From contig LNKV01000001.1 of NCBI GenBank assembly GCA_001465935.1, forward strand, positions 1 through 64,000: 64,000 nt of DNA, given 5' to 3'. Numbering within the stretch: the stretch's first letter is position 1; each line of letters begins with the position of its first letter. Under the pieces are notes generated by a model. It was not told where the DNA came from. It saw nothing but the letters and a program-made list of their open reading frames with translations, and did not search any database. The position numbers and the translations under genes are program-made. This document shows, in pieces, positions 23,441-36,021 of this stretch. Source of the DNA: Clarireedia homoeocarpa (Eukaryota; Ascomycota; Leotiomycetes; Helotiales; Rutstroemiaceae).

Positions 23441-24820
23441 CATCATCGCACCGAACAATCGGAAGAATCATTGGAAAGCGGTTGAAACTTCGAAAGGCTC
23501 GCGGTTCGAGTGAACCCCCTTATCGACCGCGCCAATTGATACTTGCACAGCGCCAGATCTACGCCACGAAAAGACGATGGAAGCATCGTGTAACTTGCAC
23601 TGCATTGCATACGCTCTGCGATGGACGTTGGAGAACTGTGCGTTCGCCAGAAAAGAAAAGAGGACGCAAGAAGTTACTTCGTACGGTAGAAACAAAAGTT
23701 CCAAAAAACGTCAAAGGTCTCGTTTTACCCCTGTCAAGTGCAGTCGATCCCCCCAGCTTGCCCAGTTATTAAACGCGCCACCTATACCATCTTAGGCCTC
23801 GTTTGCACAAATTGTGCAGTGCTATGGATCAACGGCCGTTTGCTGCATGCTATCGAGATTAGAATAACTGCTCGCTGTCGAATCACTGCCATCCGGACTT
23901 TCGAGCCCCTACAGGAGCTGTTGCACTCGCTGCAGCTGCTGCATTGGCCCGCGTGGAATTTCGGCTTCTAATTTGGGAATCATCGCATCACGATGGGAGG
24001 ATGGGAGGAAAGCAGGAGAGACCCCTTCAGCGCGGCGCAAGCAACTTTATGGAAATTATTCGACTGCCACGTCGATTGTGCAAAGGGACTGTGAAGCGAT
24101 GCTTCATTTAGACATACAGAGTATTGCCTGCCCGATCCAGCCCCGTGTAGCCATTTTGCTCAGTGAGACCTGGTCCCTTATGCTAAGTTTCATGCTTGCA
24201 GCACGTAGTTTGTGGTCCTTTTTGGTCCCTTTTCGTCCTCTGCGTCCTTTTCCGGTACGCTAAGCACGGTGGACGAGGGCTGCTTGGAGCGCACCTGGCG
24301 CGCAATGGCCCGAGGAGATGGAGACCTTGAGACCTTTTGCCCACCTTTCCTTGCCAGCCAGCGGTGAGAAGCACAATTCAAGGATTCATTCCATGCCTCC
24401 GTGGAGGAGAACCGACGAGCAAGCGAACGGCTTTGCAGGTAAAATTATGTTACTAACGTTAAGGCGAGTAGCTTCTTCTCGATTAATGTACGATTCTCAT
24501 CAGCACGAAGGGTATCCATCGCCCATGGCCCATGGCCCATCGTCCACTGCCCATTGTCGGTCGTATCGATGACTTGTACAAACCAGGACAGGTGGACAGT
24601 CAAGGGCACTTGATATCCTCTCGTTATCCCCTCCTGTTCTTTTTCTGCTGCGCTCTCTTTTTCGCATCTTTTATCCTCCGTCAATCAATTGCTCTCACTT
24701 TCATTAACACGAGTACACGCATACGCTCTTTTCCAAAAGCATCCATTATACATTAATACTATTCTCTATCCCCTCATTCTTTTGACCATCTGCATTTGCC
24801 TTTGCATTTCCCGTACCGTA

Positions 24821-24861
24821 CAGTACAATACAATACGATACAACACGATACAATACAATAC
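24821..24861 (+). repeat. ATACA pentamer microsatellite
   Basis: Imperfect run of GTACAATACAATACGATACA-type units in the probable leader of the next gene. Confidence 0.75.
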
Positions 24862-25177
24862 CGTGCCTATCTGCACAGCCAAAACACGATAGATTAATAA
24901 TTATTATTGCTTTCAACACCAGCCAGCGAAACACTCCAAACACCAAACACCCTACCGGCGCGCGCCGGAACCATCGAGCAAGCGACCAGCACACTCTTTT
25001 CCGTCTAGCAATTACATACAAAGACACTCATTGCATCACTCAGGAAATACCCTTACAATTGACACATCCCCGACCTCCCGGCAATCCGGAGGGAAACAGC
25101 TGGAAAGAGAATTTGCCATCTCGAATTCGGCGCATTGAGACACAATATGCATTCGAGATAGGATATCTCGGAACGGC

Positions 25178-28100
25178 ATGTCAAACTCTGCTCCAAGGAG
25201 GCCTTTGCACGCAAGGTACGCGTACCTACCTTCTAGATTTCATCCGATAGTTTCCCCCAGCTTTATTAACGTTGCCATGTTTCCCATCGCAAAAGATCAG
25301 ACTCAGAGACGAATCGCAAAGGAGCTGTCAGATTAGTTCCGCCCGAGCCCCCTCAACTCCTAGGGCCCGACCCAATTCATGAAGAGAATAGTAATGATGA
25401 CATCTATTCACGGACTCCTCTACCTACTCATCCAGCTCACGTTCTCTCTCCTGGTCTTGCGACTAGCAAAGGCCAATACTTTAATGGCAAGCAGGGTTCA
25501 GGTTCACGCGAGTTTCAGCATTTTCCCAAAGCGCATCAACCATCAGCCACATCCAGTAGCACCTTCGTATCGTCCACGCACAACCCCTCGCAAATTGCCA
25601 ATTCTGCGACAGGATCCTCTTCTTCGAGGCCCCGGGCCCGGTCCAAAAGTGCCAAGCGTCTGGTCATCAAAGTCGGCGATGGAAAAACATTCTCTCTCGT
25701 ACCACAAGATGAATCCCAACCCGTGGATGACAGCATTTCACTGTCAACCAAGACTTCCTCCTCCTCTATACAAAATATTGATAATTCCTTTACCTCATAC
25801 ACAAACACCGAATCCACATACACAGCCGCCCCAAGCACTCCACCCCCTCAGCAAGAGACATTTATATCTACAGATCATATAAGCAGTGCCTCACAGGACT
25901 CTGAACTTGTAGGTGGTCTCAGAATAGTACCCAAAACACCAGAATCGAAGGGAAAGTCTATCGCACTCGACTATCCGCTCCCACCACTGCCGGAAACGTC
26001 AGGTGGAGAAGTGCTCCACTCACACACCCTTTTGACTAAACCATCCTTTCACTCGACGACCTCGACTGTGTCTGAGACCACTAACTACAAAGTTTATCCT
26101 TTAATCCCGAGCCCTGTGGCTGAATCTGCCATTGCTTCATCATCCTCGGCTGAACCTCAGCACGAAGTTTTCGAGCAATCCTCAAACCCTTCAACCATCC
26201 AAGGTCACCACCGCCGAGACGATTCTACAAGCACCACTGAGAACTCAAATTACCAATCGATTGGACAGTCTACTCCATCCACAGTCATTCATCGCCCTCA
26301 ACCGTCTTCTGAAAGCAACTCTGATGATTCCATCTATCAATCTATTGAGCAGTCCACTCCTCCCTCGGTGATACACAGGCCGCAATTCCGCGCTGTGTCT
26401 TCCACGAGTACTTCTGAGTATTCTAACTATCAGATTCATGAACCGGATACTCCATCGTCTGTAATTCATCACAGACCAGGACATAGACAACAGGCATCAA
26501 CAAGCACCGTTGGCGACAGTAATTACGAAATTCATTACAGACCAGGACATAGACAACAAGCATCAACAAGCACCGTTGGCGACAGTAATTACGAGATTCA
26601 TCACGAGAGGTCTGAGTCAATTGCAGAATCATCACACTTTGCACCATCGTTTTCTGGTGACTCTAATTACCGCATAATCCAAGAATCTAGGGCGGGTAGC
26701 CCATCTTCTGTAATTCGCAGACCACGGGCAGCAACCACTAGCTCCATCGAGAACGAGAACTACGTACTTCACGAAGACCTTTCCAGATCTGTTTCACTTG
26801 TCAGTCTTTCACGGCCAGTCAATAAGTATTCCCAGGAATCTCTTCGTATTCCTCCACTCAGAACAAAAAAGAGCAGATCGAACGACAATTTTGGATATTA
26901 CAAATCAAGGTCGCGGGAGACATTAAAATCCAGGTCAAATCATTCACTTCGAAGTCGTGCTAATTCTTTGGCATCTCTCTCAACGATTCATACCCAGCCA
27001 GACGCTCGTCAAGGGATTGTAACCTCTGGATCCTTAGTACATCTACCTGCCACCAATCCGAAGCCGAAGCCTTTGAGTTCATGGGCAGATTTTGCAAACC
27101 GGACCCATTTCCATATGAACGAAACTCCGCACCAATGGAGCTCACAGCTTTCAACTGTGCTCTCAGTTTCCGAGGGCGGTACCGATCGGGGTTCTCGCCA
27201 GTGGTCCGACGACACTGGCAGAAGGAGCAGTGTGGTTCCCAGCACACGGAGTCGTCACAGTCGTGGCAGTCGACACATTCTCAACGTCGGCTCATTTGGC
27301 CCAGAAGATACACTAACACATTCAAGAAACAACTCAATAGAGCGACCAAAGCCAGCATATACTCGCTCAGGAAGAGGGCTGAGCAGTTCGTCAATTCCGG
27401 TTATCGGTGATACCGACGAATACGGAGATGGGATCACAGCAATGCAAGATCTTCGCACGCGCCCATCGAGGACTAGGCTCTCTGGAATTCATAGTGTCGC
27501 ATCTTCGGAAAATCTTCGTTCAAACACAATGCTTTCTACCACAAGTTCAAGAGCCAACAGTCTCCTTGTAAGTACCATTCCCACATGGGCAAGACTTTAT
27601 TACGGAAGCGGCGAAAGACGTTATCTGGGAGGGCCTCCAGGAAGTTCATATGGACCAAGCGAAGGTCCAAGTCGAAGCAATTCAATCAGCATGAGCAGTG
27701 GATCCCCTGATGAAGAGCACTTCCCAAATACTTTATACAGCCCTAGACGTCGACCAAGAGAAGGCTACCCCCATGTTAGGGGTCAATCCATGCAGGACTC
27801 AATCGAGATAATACCCCCCCCTACTGCGCAAGGTCCTGCTCAGCGAACATGGAGCATGATCTCTAGCGTTTGGAGCCCACATCTCCGAGTCGATCGACGA
27901 GCAGCACGACACAGTCTCTGGGAACCACCAGCTGTCAGTTGGTCTACCGAGGGCGGAATGTTCGGCAGACGCAACATTCAAGTTGTCCTCTTTGTTACCG
28001 GATTCCTTCTTCCCTTTGCCTGGATGATCGCGGCTTTCTTACCCTTACCTAGAGCTCCATCTCTTGAGATGCGCGAACGACAGGACAGCGCTCCTGATTT

Positions 28101-28344
28101 CGATGCCAATGCAAACAGCAGCAGCACCGGGCTAACTGATTACGCTCGTGAATTCGGTCCCTTGGACGAGGCTAGGTTTGTGAGTGCAAAGTGGTGGCGC
28201 ATGCTCAACCGATGGATGTCGATAGTTGGATTATTAATAATTGCTGCTATCGTAAGTTGTAGACCTTTCATACTTCTACCCTAGCCATATACTAAAATCA
28301 AATAGGTCATCCTCGCTATCGAAGGCACTCGGAAGGGATGGTAA
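25178..28344 (+). CDS. Long serine-rich protein with C-terminal membrane anchors
   Basis: Function not established; this is the conserved 'serine-rich protein' of filamentous ascomycetes. Exons are 25178-25215, 25296-28251 and 28306-28344, giving 1010 residues. The tiny first exon (MSNSAPRRPLHA) is inferred: the second exon is open from a stop at 25267 with no early ATG, and the join gives an in-frame ARSDSETNRKG. The bulk is low-complexity, Ser/Thr/Pro/Arg-rich and probably disordered. It includes a family of degenerate ~25-35-residue repeats with a SNY...HRP theme, two of them near-identical 22-residue units. Near the end are two hydrophobic segments (VVLFVTGFLLPFAWMIAAF and MSIVGLLIIAAIVILAI), and the protein finishes in GTRKGW. 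The topology suggests a large cytosolic domain held at a membrane. Confidence 0.85.
26464..26595 (+). repeat. 66-bp in-frame tandem repeat
   Basis: Two adjacent 66-bp units (26464-26529, 26530-26595) encode the same 22 residues except His/Tyr at position 3 (RPGHRQQASTSTVGDSNYE core). Few substitutions separate them, so the duplication is recent relative to the diverged neighbouring repeats. Confidence 0.92.
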
Positions 28345-28940
28345 TCTTTCGCTCTCCCCTCCTCTAGGCTTCTTCTTCGCCCCCCTTCGATCTCCCCATC
28401 ACTTAACGACTCTATTACCGATTAATTTATCATACTTGTGCATGTGCATAGCGGCTTATGCGGAACGGACTATTGGAGTTTTACGACAAAATTTTGTATA
28501 CTAGAGATAATGATTCTACGATTATGAAGGCCAAGACCTTTGTTTGCGGTTAATTTTTATTGTTGGAAACAGGACTGGGTGAGGTTAGCATTATACCCTT
28601 TCTTCTTGGCTATTTGTTCGTTCGAAACAAGCAAGCAAGCGACGTCTGGGAAGGAAAGCTCTCACTTTCCATGGGTAATCTTATTGTTAGACTGGGCCCC
28701 TGCTATGGACCATTTACGATAATAATGCGACACGCAGCAGCGACATGTTAGAAATTTAAAGACTCGCGACAGCGAGCATATTTGTTATTCACATATATAA
28801 AGATTTCTAGATGATTATGCTAATATGATAACAACTGCTATTACGAGAAATGACTTCGCATAATGTACGATCTTGCAGATCATAGCTATAATGATTCAAA
28901 CATGAAAGTAATAACCATTACGTCTGATCCGGCATCTCTC
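28345..28940. other. Convergent 3' spacer
   Basis: AT-rich shared 3' region of the serine-rich gene and ALE1; no gene seen. Confidence 0.6.
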
Positions 28941-30839
28941 TTACTGCGTCATTGCCTTCCCTTTACCCTTTCGTTGTCTTGCTTCCATCTCCGCTTTGAC
29001 TTCACCCATCACCTCGTCAAGATCCTTAGAGGGGTCTGCAGGTAGACCATATACTGGGTCTTTACTCCCAAGGCTTTCCGTACTTTCTGTTCTCTTGAGT
29101 CCGCCCGCCGCCTTTCCAGTTCTCTCACTAACCATTTTCATCATGTGTGGCTTAGCAGGGGATGCGAAGAAAGCGGTGGAAAGAGCAGTGCCTATGACGG
29201 CGTAGAAGTAGACTCGGGCCCAGACCAGGAATGAAGCCGGAAGTGTAAGGAGTATGAAGGGAGCTACTGTGAAGGAAAACGCAAGTTGTGTCACCAGCCA
29301 GGAGAAGATATCATAGTATATCTTATTGGGAGTTGGTTGGGATGTTTTGGCATCGACGAAGAATGGGCGGAAACATCGTCGGAAATCTAGATTGTCCATA
29401 GGTCAGCAGTGCGATATACAGGTTTGAGTATTCTAGATTTAAGCTTACTTTTCGCAACAGTTTGAATGAAACTAGCTAGGATGAAGGCGAGGTAATAGCC
29501 AGGATAAAAACCGTGCCAGAACGCACTGGTCACGAATGTGGCCATACTAGCGCGAAACCCAGGTTTCTTCCCTTTCGGAGTGACCCGTAGATAAATATAG
29601 TTCCGGAGCCAGTTGTTTGTGTTCATATTCCAGTTTCCAAGATATGCGCGAGTGTTCTGGGCTGATTCAACTCCCCACGGGCTGACATTGCAAAGCCTGT
29701 CCCAAGCTATTTTGCCTGTAACAGGATCGACCCCTTTGTAGCCAAGTCCGGATAGAATGCAAGCGCCCTCAGTCAGTGCCCAAACCCCATAATACTTTAG
29801 TCGAGTAGTGAATCCGACCATATGGAGAATGAAGACTCGACGAGGAAACCCGTAAGTAGTATATTCATCGCCGGTAAGAAGGTCTGGCCAGTACCATCCC
29901 GAGAGCTTTAGGAAGAGAAGAATCCATCCAAGACCAGTTGCAGCTTTCCACATTGCTGGTGTGCCACTCCGAGGAATTTTCCTAAGCTTCTTAGTTGGAG
30001 CCCGTTTAGAGGGGTCAACACCAGCCGGTAGGTCGAACATTGTGCACTCAATCCATCTCTTGTAGTCCGCGTAATCGAAAGCTGGTCCAGCAAACAGCGA
30101 CGGAAAGAAGAGGACATAGCCTGCGAAATCCAACAAACTAGGAAGTCGTTTGATTGCCCTCTCCTTTTGAAAGTCCGACAGATCCTGCTCTGGTTGTCGC
30201 CCGTCTGCGACATTCCAGCAGAAAGCGGAAAGCTTCATGACCAGAACCATTTGAGCACCCGTAATATCCACAACCCCTGGATCACCTATGAACTGGCGCG
30301 CGAGCTGGTTAACCGACAGGTGTCCCATCAGGAAAACGAAACCGATCCATGGCATAAAGGGTCCTTGAACGTATGCAGCGATACAGTATGCTCCAATGGA
30401 ACTAATCGCTAGTGTCCGTATGCCATCCCATAGACTAAATAGTCCGACGAGATAGAATGAAGATACGCTAAACAGGAAATTTTATTAGCAAGAGCTTCTT
30501 CGAGCACGATGCCCAAGGAAATACTTGCCAAATGATGAACAGGTTCTTCAGAGCAGGCTTCGAGTCTGGTATCCGCTTCAGAACGCCAGCGAATGGATAT
30601 GAGAGGAGGAAAGAGGTAATGAGCTTGACTGGGACATGTTAGGATAGACATCGCGCCGCGAAACTTCTGATTTGAACTTGGCTCCAGAAAAGAAAACTTA
30701 CGCTCATCTGGAGAAGCACCTAAAACACCAGCAATATAGGCAAACGCTGTAGACATATCATATCAGCCGTGTGATGCGCAGAGACAATCGACCTCGAAAC
30801 AGTGAGACATATCTTACGTGTGTTGATATATGGTAACAT
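28941..30839 (-). CDS. ALE1: MBOAT lysophospholipid acyltransferase (Ale1)
   Basis: ER-membrane enzyme that re-acylates lysophospholipids (Lands cycle) using acyl-CoA. Exons are 30839-30818, 30746-30702, 30628-30529, 30467-29449 and 29386-28941, giving 543 residues. The N-terminus MLPYINTPFAYIAGVLGASPDE is canonical for fungal Ale1. The MBOAT Asn motif (WNMNTNNWLRNYIYLR) and the catalytic-His motif (SAFWHGFYPGYYLAF) lie late in exon 4. Many membrane segments are present and the C-terminus is lysine-rich and cytosolic. The third intron (30468-30528) must use a GC donor (TG/GCAAGT) to keep the FIICVSSFYLVGLF frame; the nearby GT alternative leads quickly to a stop. Transcribed divergently from VPS45. 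Confidence 0.92.
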
Positions 30840-31402
30840 TGTGTTTTTTGGTGGTTTTTTTTTCTTTGGAGATGATTAGGCTTTTGTCAAGCTTGAGATT
30901 CGAAGATTTGATTTATAGTTCTACAGATACGAACAACATGCTATCGTGTCTCCATCTGTGAGTATATCATGTGCCTTAGAATAGAGAGAAATGTAGGATT
31001 TGATGTGCCTCGTGAAGATTGTGAATGCCGCCCCCTTGTTCTTTCTCGCCTTGGTAAGTTATGATATTTTGTTATTTCGTCACCAATTTCGGTTTCTGCC
31101 CAAAGCGGTAGCCAAATTGAGTGGGATTTGCCGCTCGGCCTTGCCTTTCTTGCCTTGTCCAGAGCCTTGCTTCTTTCTTATTTTGTAGAACTACCTTACA
31201 ACCCGTTGCCGCGACTGGGGATCTTACTTGCAGTAACACAAGATCCAGAAACACTCATCTCCTACGGATATCGCGCACACATATCGCAGTACTGCATCAA
31301 GTGTCACACGTACAATCCAATCGAAACACGAAATATGATTACGACCACAGGACTGTAGGATTTCCACAACTTAAAAGAGCTACCCCTCAGCCCATCGTTC
31401 CA
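30840..31402. other. Divergent promoter region
   Basis: 563-bp spacer between the ALE1 and VPS45 starts. The VPS45 frame stays open upstream to 31121, but MDVVQAVSGYI at 31403 is the family start. Confidence 0.6.
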
Positions 31403-33238
31403 ATGGACGTCGTTCAAGCTGTATCGGGGTATATCTCGAAGATGGTGTCCGCAGGGGATGGGACCTTTGGGGCACCCTCGGCAAAAATGAAGGTTCTTCT
31501 CTTGGATAGTGATACTGTGGCCATTGTTTCAACAGCAATCACCCAGTCGGCCCTGCTGAATCATGAAGTATACCTCATCGATCGTCTGGACAATCAAAAC
31601 CGAGAGAAGATGCGCCACTTACGATGCTTATGTTTCGTTCGCCCGTCGGCAGACTCCATACAGTTCCTGATCGACGAGTTCCGGGATCCCAAATATGGGG
31701 AATACAATATTTATTTCAGCAACGTGGTCAAGAAGTCGTCTCTTGAGCGTTTAGCGGAAGCAGATGACCATGAAGTGGTCAAATTGGTGCAGGAGCACTT
31801 CGCAGATTACATTGTGGTCAATCCCGATTTGTTTACATTCGACCTCGGATATCCAAAACTACGAATATGGGGCTCGAGCCCGGATATGTGGAATCCAGAT
31901 GCCTTACAACGAACCACAGAAGGATTAATTGCGGTTCTCTTGTCTCTAAAGAAGAAGCCGTTAATACGATACGAGCGCAACAGTCTGCTAGCGAAAAAAC
32001 TGGCTACCGAAGTACGATATCATATCACTCAGGAAGATCAGCTCTTCGATTTCAGAAAAGTCGATACCCCTCCGATACTGTTAATATTGGACCGGCGAGA
32101 TGATCCCATAACGCCTCTTTTGACGCAGTGGACATACCAGGCAATGGTTCATGAGCTGCTTGGCATTAGAAATGGGCGGGTTGACCTGAGTGAGGTGCCA
32201 GACATTCGACCTGAACTGAAGGAAGTCGTTTTGTCGCAAGACCAGGACCCTTTCTTCAAGAAGAACATGTATCTCAATTTTGGAGATCTCGGTGGAAATA
32301 TCAAGGACTATGTTGAGCAGTATCAGTCAAGGACAAAAAACAGCTCGAATATTGAATCAATAGCGGATATGAAGCGATTCATTGAAGAATATCCAGAGTT
32401 CCGGAAGCTTTCTGGAAATGTCAGTAAACACGTAACATTGGTCGGAGAGCTAAGTAGGATGGTAGGCGCTGAAAACCTACTAGAAGTAAGTGAGGTTGAG
32501 CAGAGTTTGGCATGCAACGACAGTCATGCCAGTGATCTAAAAGTGAGCAGTTTCTCTAGCATTGTGCATTAATTATTTTGCTAACACGCTATTAAGAACG
32601 TGCAAAGACTAATCCAGTCGCCATCGGTGACTGCTGATAACAAATTACGACTAGTTGCGCTATACTCTCTACGCTATGAGAAGCACCCTTCAAATGCATT
32701 ACCAATTCTCGTTGACCTTCTTGGGGCAGCTGGGAATGTTCCTCAGCGACGAATTGATCTTGTCGCAAAGCTGCTTATTTACCATTCGTCTCTGCAAGAA
32801 AATCAAAACACAGGAGGAATATCTGATATTTTCGAGTCTGCTGGCATTTTCTCTGGAGCCCGGGATCGATTCAAGGGGCTCAAAGGCGTGGAGAACGTTT
32901 ATACGCAGCACTCACCTCGATTCGAATTGACACTGCAGAATCTCATAAGAGGAAAGTTGCGTGATCAGCAGTATCCATTCGTCGAAGGCGGAGGAACGAC
33001 AAGAGACAAACCTCAGGACATTATTGTGTTCATCGTCGGTGGTGCTACTTTTGAGGAGGCAAAATGCATTTCCCAGATCAATGCTTCATCCCCAGGAGTT
33101 CGTGTTGTTCTAGGTGGGACAACTATTCATAACAGTTCGACATTTTTGGAAGAAATGGAGGATGCTGTGTCGAACTGGCCTGAACCATCTCCATCAACTG
33201 CAGCAGGGAGGTTGCGAAAGGAGACAGGGAGGCGCTGA
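31403..33238 (+). CDS. VPS45: Sec1/Munc18 protein Vps45
   Basis: Binds endosomal/trans-Golgi syntaxins (Tlg2-type) and licenses SNARE assembly for vesicle fusion towards the vacuole. Exons are 31403-32542 and 32597-33238, giving 593 residues, close to the family length. The whole Sec1-like domain is present: MKVLLLDSDTVAIVSTAITQ near the start, ILDRRDDPITPLLTQWTYQA in the middle and IIVFIVGGATFEEAKCI near the end. The short Arg/Lys C-terminus is unremarkable. Divergent from ALE1 and convergent with the flavin oxidoreductase. Confidence 0.95.
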
Positions 33239-33903
33239 AGGGCTGTTAACGTTTCCTGGTCAGAAATTAGTCGTCCAGCCTATCACACGCTACAATTCTC
33301 GACAAGTCGCAACGTAGAGGATATACTAGCTGGGAATAGCGTAGCTTGTAGCTCAGCGAGTAGAAGCTCCGCGAAGATCTAATGTCCTAAATACAGTCGC
33401 CTTAGGATTACATTTGTTACTAGGTCTCGCTAGTTTAGCGACGGGTTAACAAATAATTTGCGGTGGCTGAGGAAGTTGTGACCAAGCTGACGTGCAGAGA
33501 CTGCGCAGCTCCAATAACAGATCTGTGGCGGAACTGGTCACAGAAGGGAGCAGATATCCAGGCAAGCTTAGACTCTTACATTGAAGAGTTAACTGTAAGG
33601 ACTGGGGCACCAGCAGCAATGGTGGTATCAAGATCACCCTAGCTTAGACGAGGGCTTCTTAACTACAAGCAATCTTGTGCGTTCATAAAACATGGACGAT
33701 GACTGGCCAATCTTTTATGCTCAGGAGAATTGCCGTGTGGAGCCAGTCGTGAAGAGAGTTCGTAGAACCATAATTACAATACGAATTACTTGTACTATTC
33801 CGTAGCCACTTCTATGTGCAATTAATCCTTCGAAAGCGCTCATTCAAAAACAAACAATGCATGCACATGGTTGTGTTGCTGACTCTTACCCTGTCAATGT
33901 ACA
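33239..33903. other. Convergent 3' spacer
   Basis: Nothing supported. A tRNA D-arm-like string (TAGCTCAGCGAGTAGAAGC) near 33350 has no matching T-arm. Confidence 0.6.
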
Positions 33904-36021
33904 TCAATTCTGCTTCTGCTTCCTCCTCTTCTCTTCCGTCTTATATCTAACCCCATGCGAGACGAGTAAATAATTACTGAAGAACTCCTCAGCAAAATCA
34001 TCGAACTTAACATACTCCGCACCTAGACGATAAGCTGCAGCAATCCCGGAGACCATCGCAAGCTCATGCATATTCTAAGTTGACAGGAATCAGCAAGTCA
34101 CACCAAAAAAAACTTAAAAAAAAATTGGGGAAGGGGGTTTAGAGGTGAGGAGGAGTGCAGGGTGCCTTACAACAAGTGTCCATGAACCTGCAAACCATGT
34201 CTGATTCCTACCATTGATGAACATCATCCCAGGAACGACACGCGCATAGTGCTGCCACCGATGACCAAGCTGATGCCACCATTTCTTTTCGATGACCTTG
34301 CTTGGGTCAATCTCGTTCATGGTCCACATCTCACTGTTGGATTTGTTGAGGAAGATACTTTGGAATACGTGGTTCTCGTATTCTATTGGTGCTACCTCGG
34401 CATCATGATCCATCCTAAATTGATGTTGATAATTTGTGCAGCTATGAAATGGTATTAGATAGTCTATCTCAATTTCAAGTACTATAAGATAGGATTCTTA
34501 GGCTGATGGATTTTTGCTTGATCATACTCACTTGAGCAGCTACTGCATCGATTCTTAGGAGACATGACTTGAGAAGCTGACTTACTCGAAAGACATCTCA
34601 ATCTTCTTGGGATCTTCGGGGTAAGATTTGGTATAGTACATCGGTCGGTACCCACTTGGTTCGTCGTCGGTGCCGCGTTTCTCTCCCTTGGCAAATGCGA
34701 TCTGGTCTTCCTGGATCTTGGACTTGGGTTTGGCACAGAGCTCGGGATCAAATTTGGTTTCGTAGTGCTTCTGGAAATACTCCTGATCGGAACTAAAAGA
34801 CAATTAGGGTTTCCCCACAGCCTTGCATGATTCGTACTTACTGTGTGACTGTAATGTCGTCAAAAAATTTGGCTCCGCCAAGTACCCATTTCTCTCTCCA
34901 CGTTGCCGTTTTGCCGAGAATCTTAAGAGCATCATCAGCTAGAACACACATGACTAGTTCATCGAACGTTTCTGTAGTTGTTTCTGGACCTGTGTGCTTT
35001 CCCCTCCTGTCATTTGCATCGGGGTCGAAGGGTCGTGTGTTCATAACAACGCCTTGCTCATCACGTTGAAGAATTTCAGTAACATCGGTGTTCAACCGAA
35101 TGTCGACACCTCTCGATTCGAGATCCTTCCTCCAATCATCATAGAAATCGTGTAGGCAAGGGAAGGTTAACATGTCGGGCAGGTTGGGGAGTAGTGTATC
35201 AGGATCATAATCTAAGCTATGTCAGCGTTCTGCATCACCAAAAACTAAACGTATCATGAGAAAGATATCTCACCCCACAATTTCATCGCTGGATCTTGGA
35301 ATAATCTCTCGAGGATGGCGCATGACACATTCGCTGTCTGGTTTCCCGTGCCCAAGAATAAGGCAATGAGCGGATAGACCATTTTGTCTCCAAAGTCTTT
35401 ACTGAAGAAGAACATTTTGAGCATTATGCGGATCGGAATAACGCCCAGTATTGGCATAGTCCATTTGATGATTTTCAGTACTTTGCCGAATTTCTTGATA
35501 TCATCAGAGAATTGATCGACGAGGTTGCTTGGAAAACAATTTGTCCAGAAACCGTCCTTACCCTTACCAAACGAAACTTGAAGCTTTACTGGCTGGGCCT
35601 TATGACCATATCGCTCAAAGAACTCGCATGTGTGCTTAAATATCTGAACGAAGAGGAGAATTCGGTCAGAAGTTGAAGTAGTAATATACGCAGGTCAAAG
35701 CATACCGGTGAACCTCCTACGTAGTCCGTTAGATCTGAGTATGATGCAGACAGCTGCCTACGGGCTCTCTATCATACAAAGTGAAAGAGGCCCAGCGCTA
35801 GATGCGTACTTACCTTGCACACCATCGTTCATCCAGTCGGTCCCATACTTGTTTTTATCTAACGAAATAGACGTTGCTTGACCTCCAGTCACACCCATCC
35901 TATCAATTACAGTAATATGGTATCTCTCTGGGTGTTGGGCCAATGTGGCGGCGCATGACATTCCAGCAGCTCCAGCGCCAATTATGATAATATTCTTCTT
36001 TTGAGGGTTGGAAGGCGCCAT
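33904..36021 (-). CDS. FAD/NAD(P)-binding oxidoreductase, amine-oxidase-like
   Basis: Flavoprotein oxidoreductase; substrate not known. Exons are 36021-35814, 35716-35706, 35643-35274, 35211-34842, 34792-34586, 34441-34171 and 34074-33904, giving 535 residues. The N-terminal dinucleotide-binding loop reads IIIIGAGAAGMSCA, and the second strand ends in an acidic residue (ITVIDRM). GGQATSI follows, as in flavin amine oxidases and phytoene-desaturase-like proteins. A late WFAGSWTLV plus GIAAAYRLGAEY resembles the FAD-binding C-terminal motif of the superfamily. The 11-nt second exon supplies only GGSP to the DGVQGGSPIFKHT segment. Exon 6 start (34441) follows a 144-bp intron and is slightly less certain. 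Divergent from TDP1. Confidence 0.8.

Larger units (their letters stand above)
22001..25177. other. 3.2-kb intergenic region with short repeats
   Basis: Between two divergently transcribed genes (RCE1 and the serine-rich gene). No gene is supported; frames are short and overlap on both strands. It contains the repeats listed at 22891-22930, 23381-23440 and 24821-24861. A long 5' leader for the serine-rich gene probably occupies part of 24600-25177. Confidence 0.6.

Noticed and set aside
33335..33375. tRNA D-arm-like sequence TAGCTCAGCGAGTAGAAGC
   Set aside because: No GGTTCGA-type B box at the right distance and no acceptor-stem pairing.
35212..36021. Alternative second exon of the flavin oxidoreductase using an acceptor near 35753
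   Set aside because: It keeps the frame but adds ~13 residues (ARRQLSASYSDLT type) not expected between DGVQG and GSPIFKHT; the 11-nt exon gives the family sequence.
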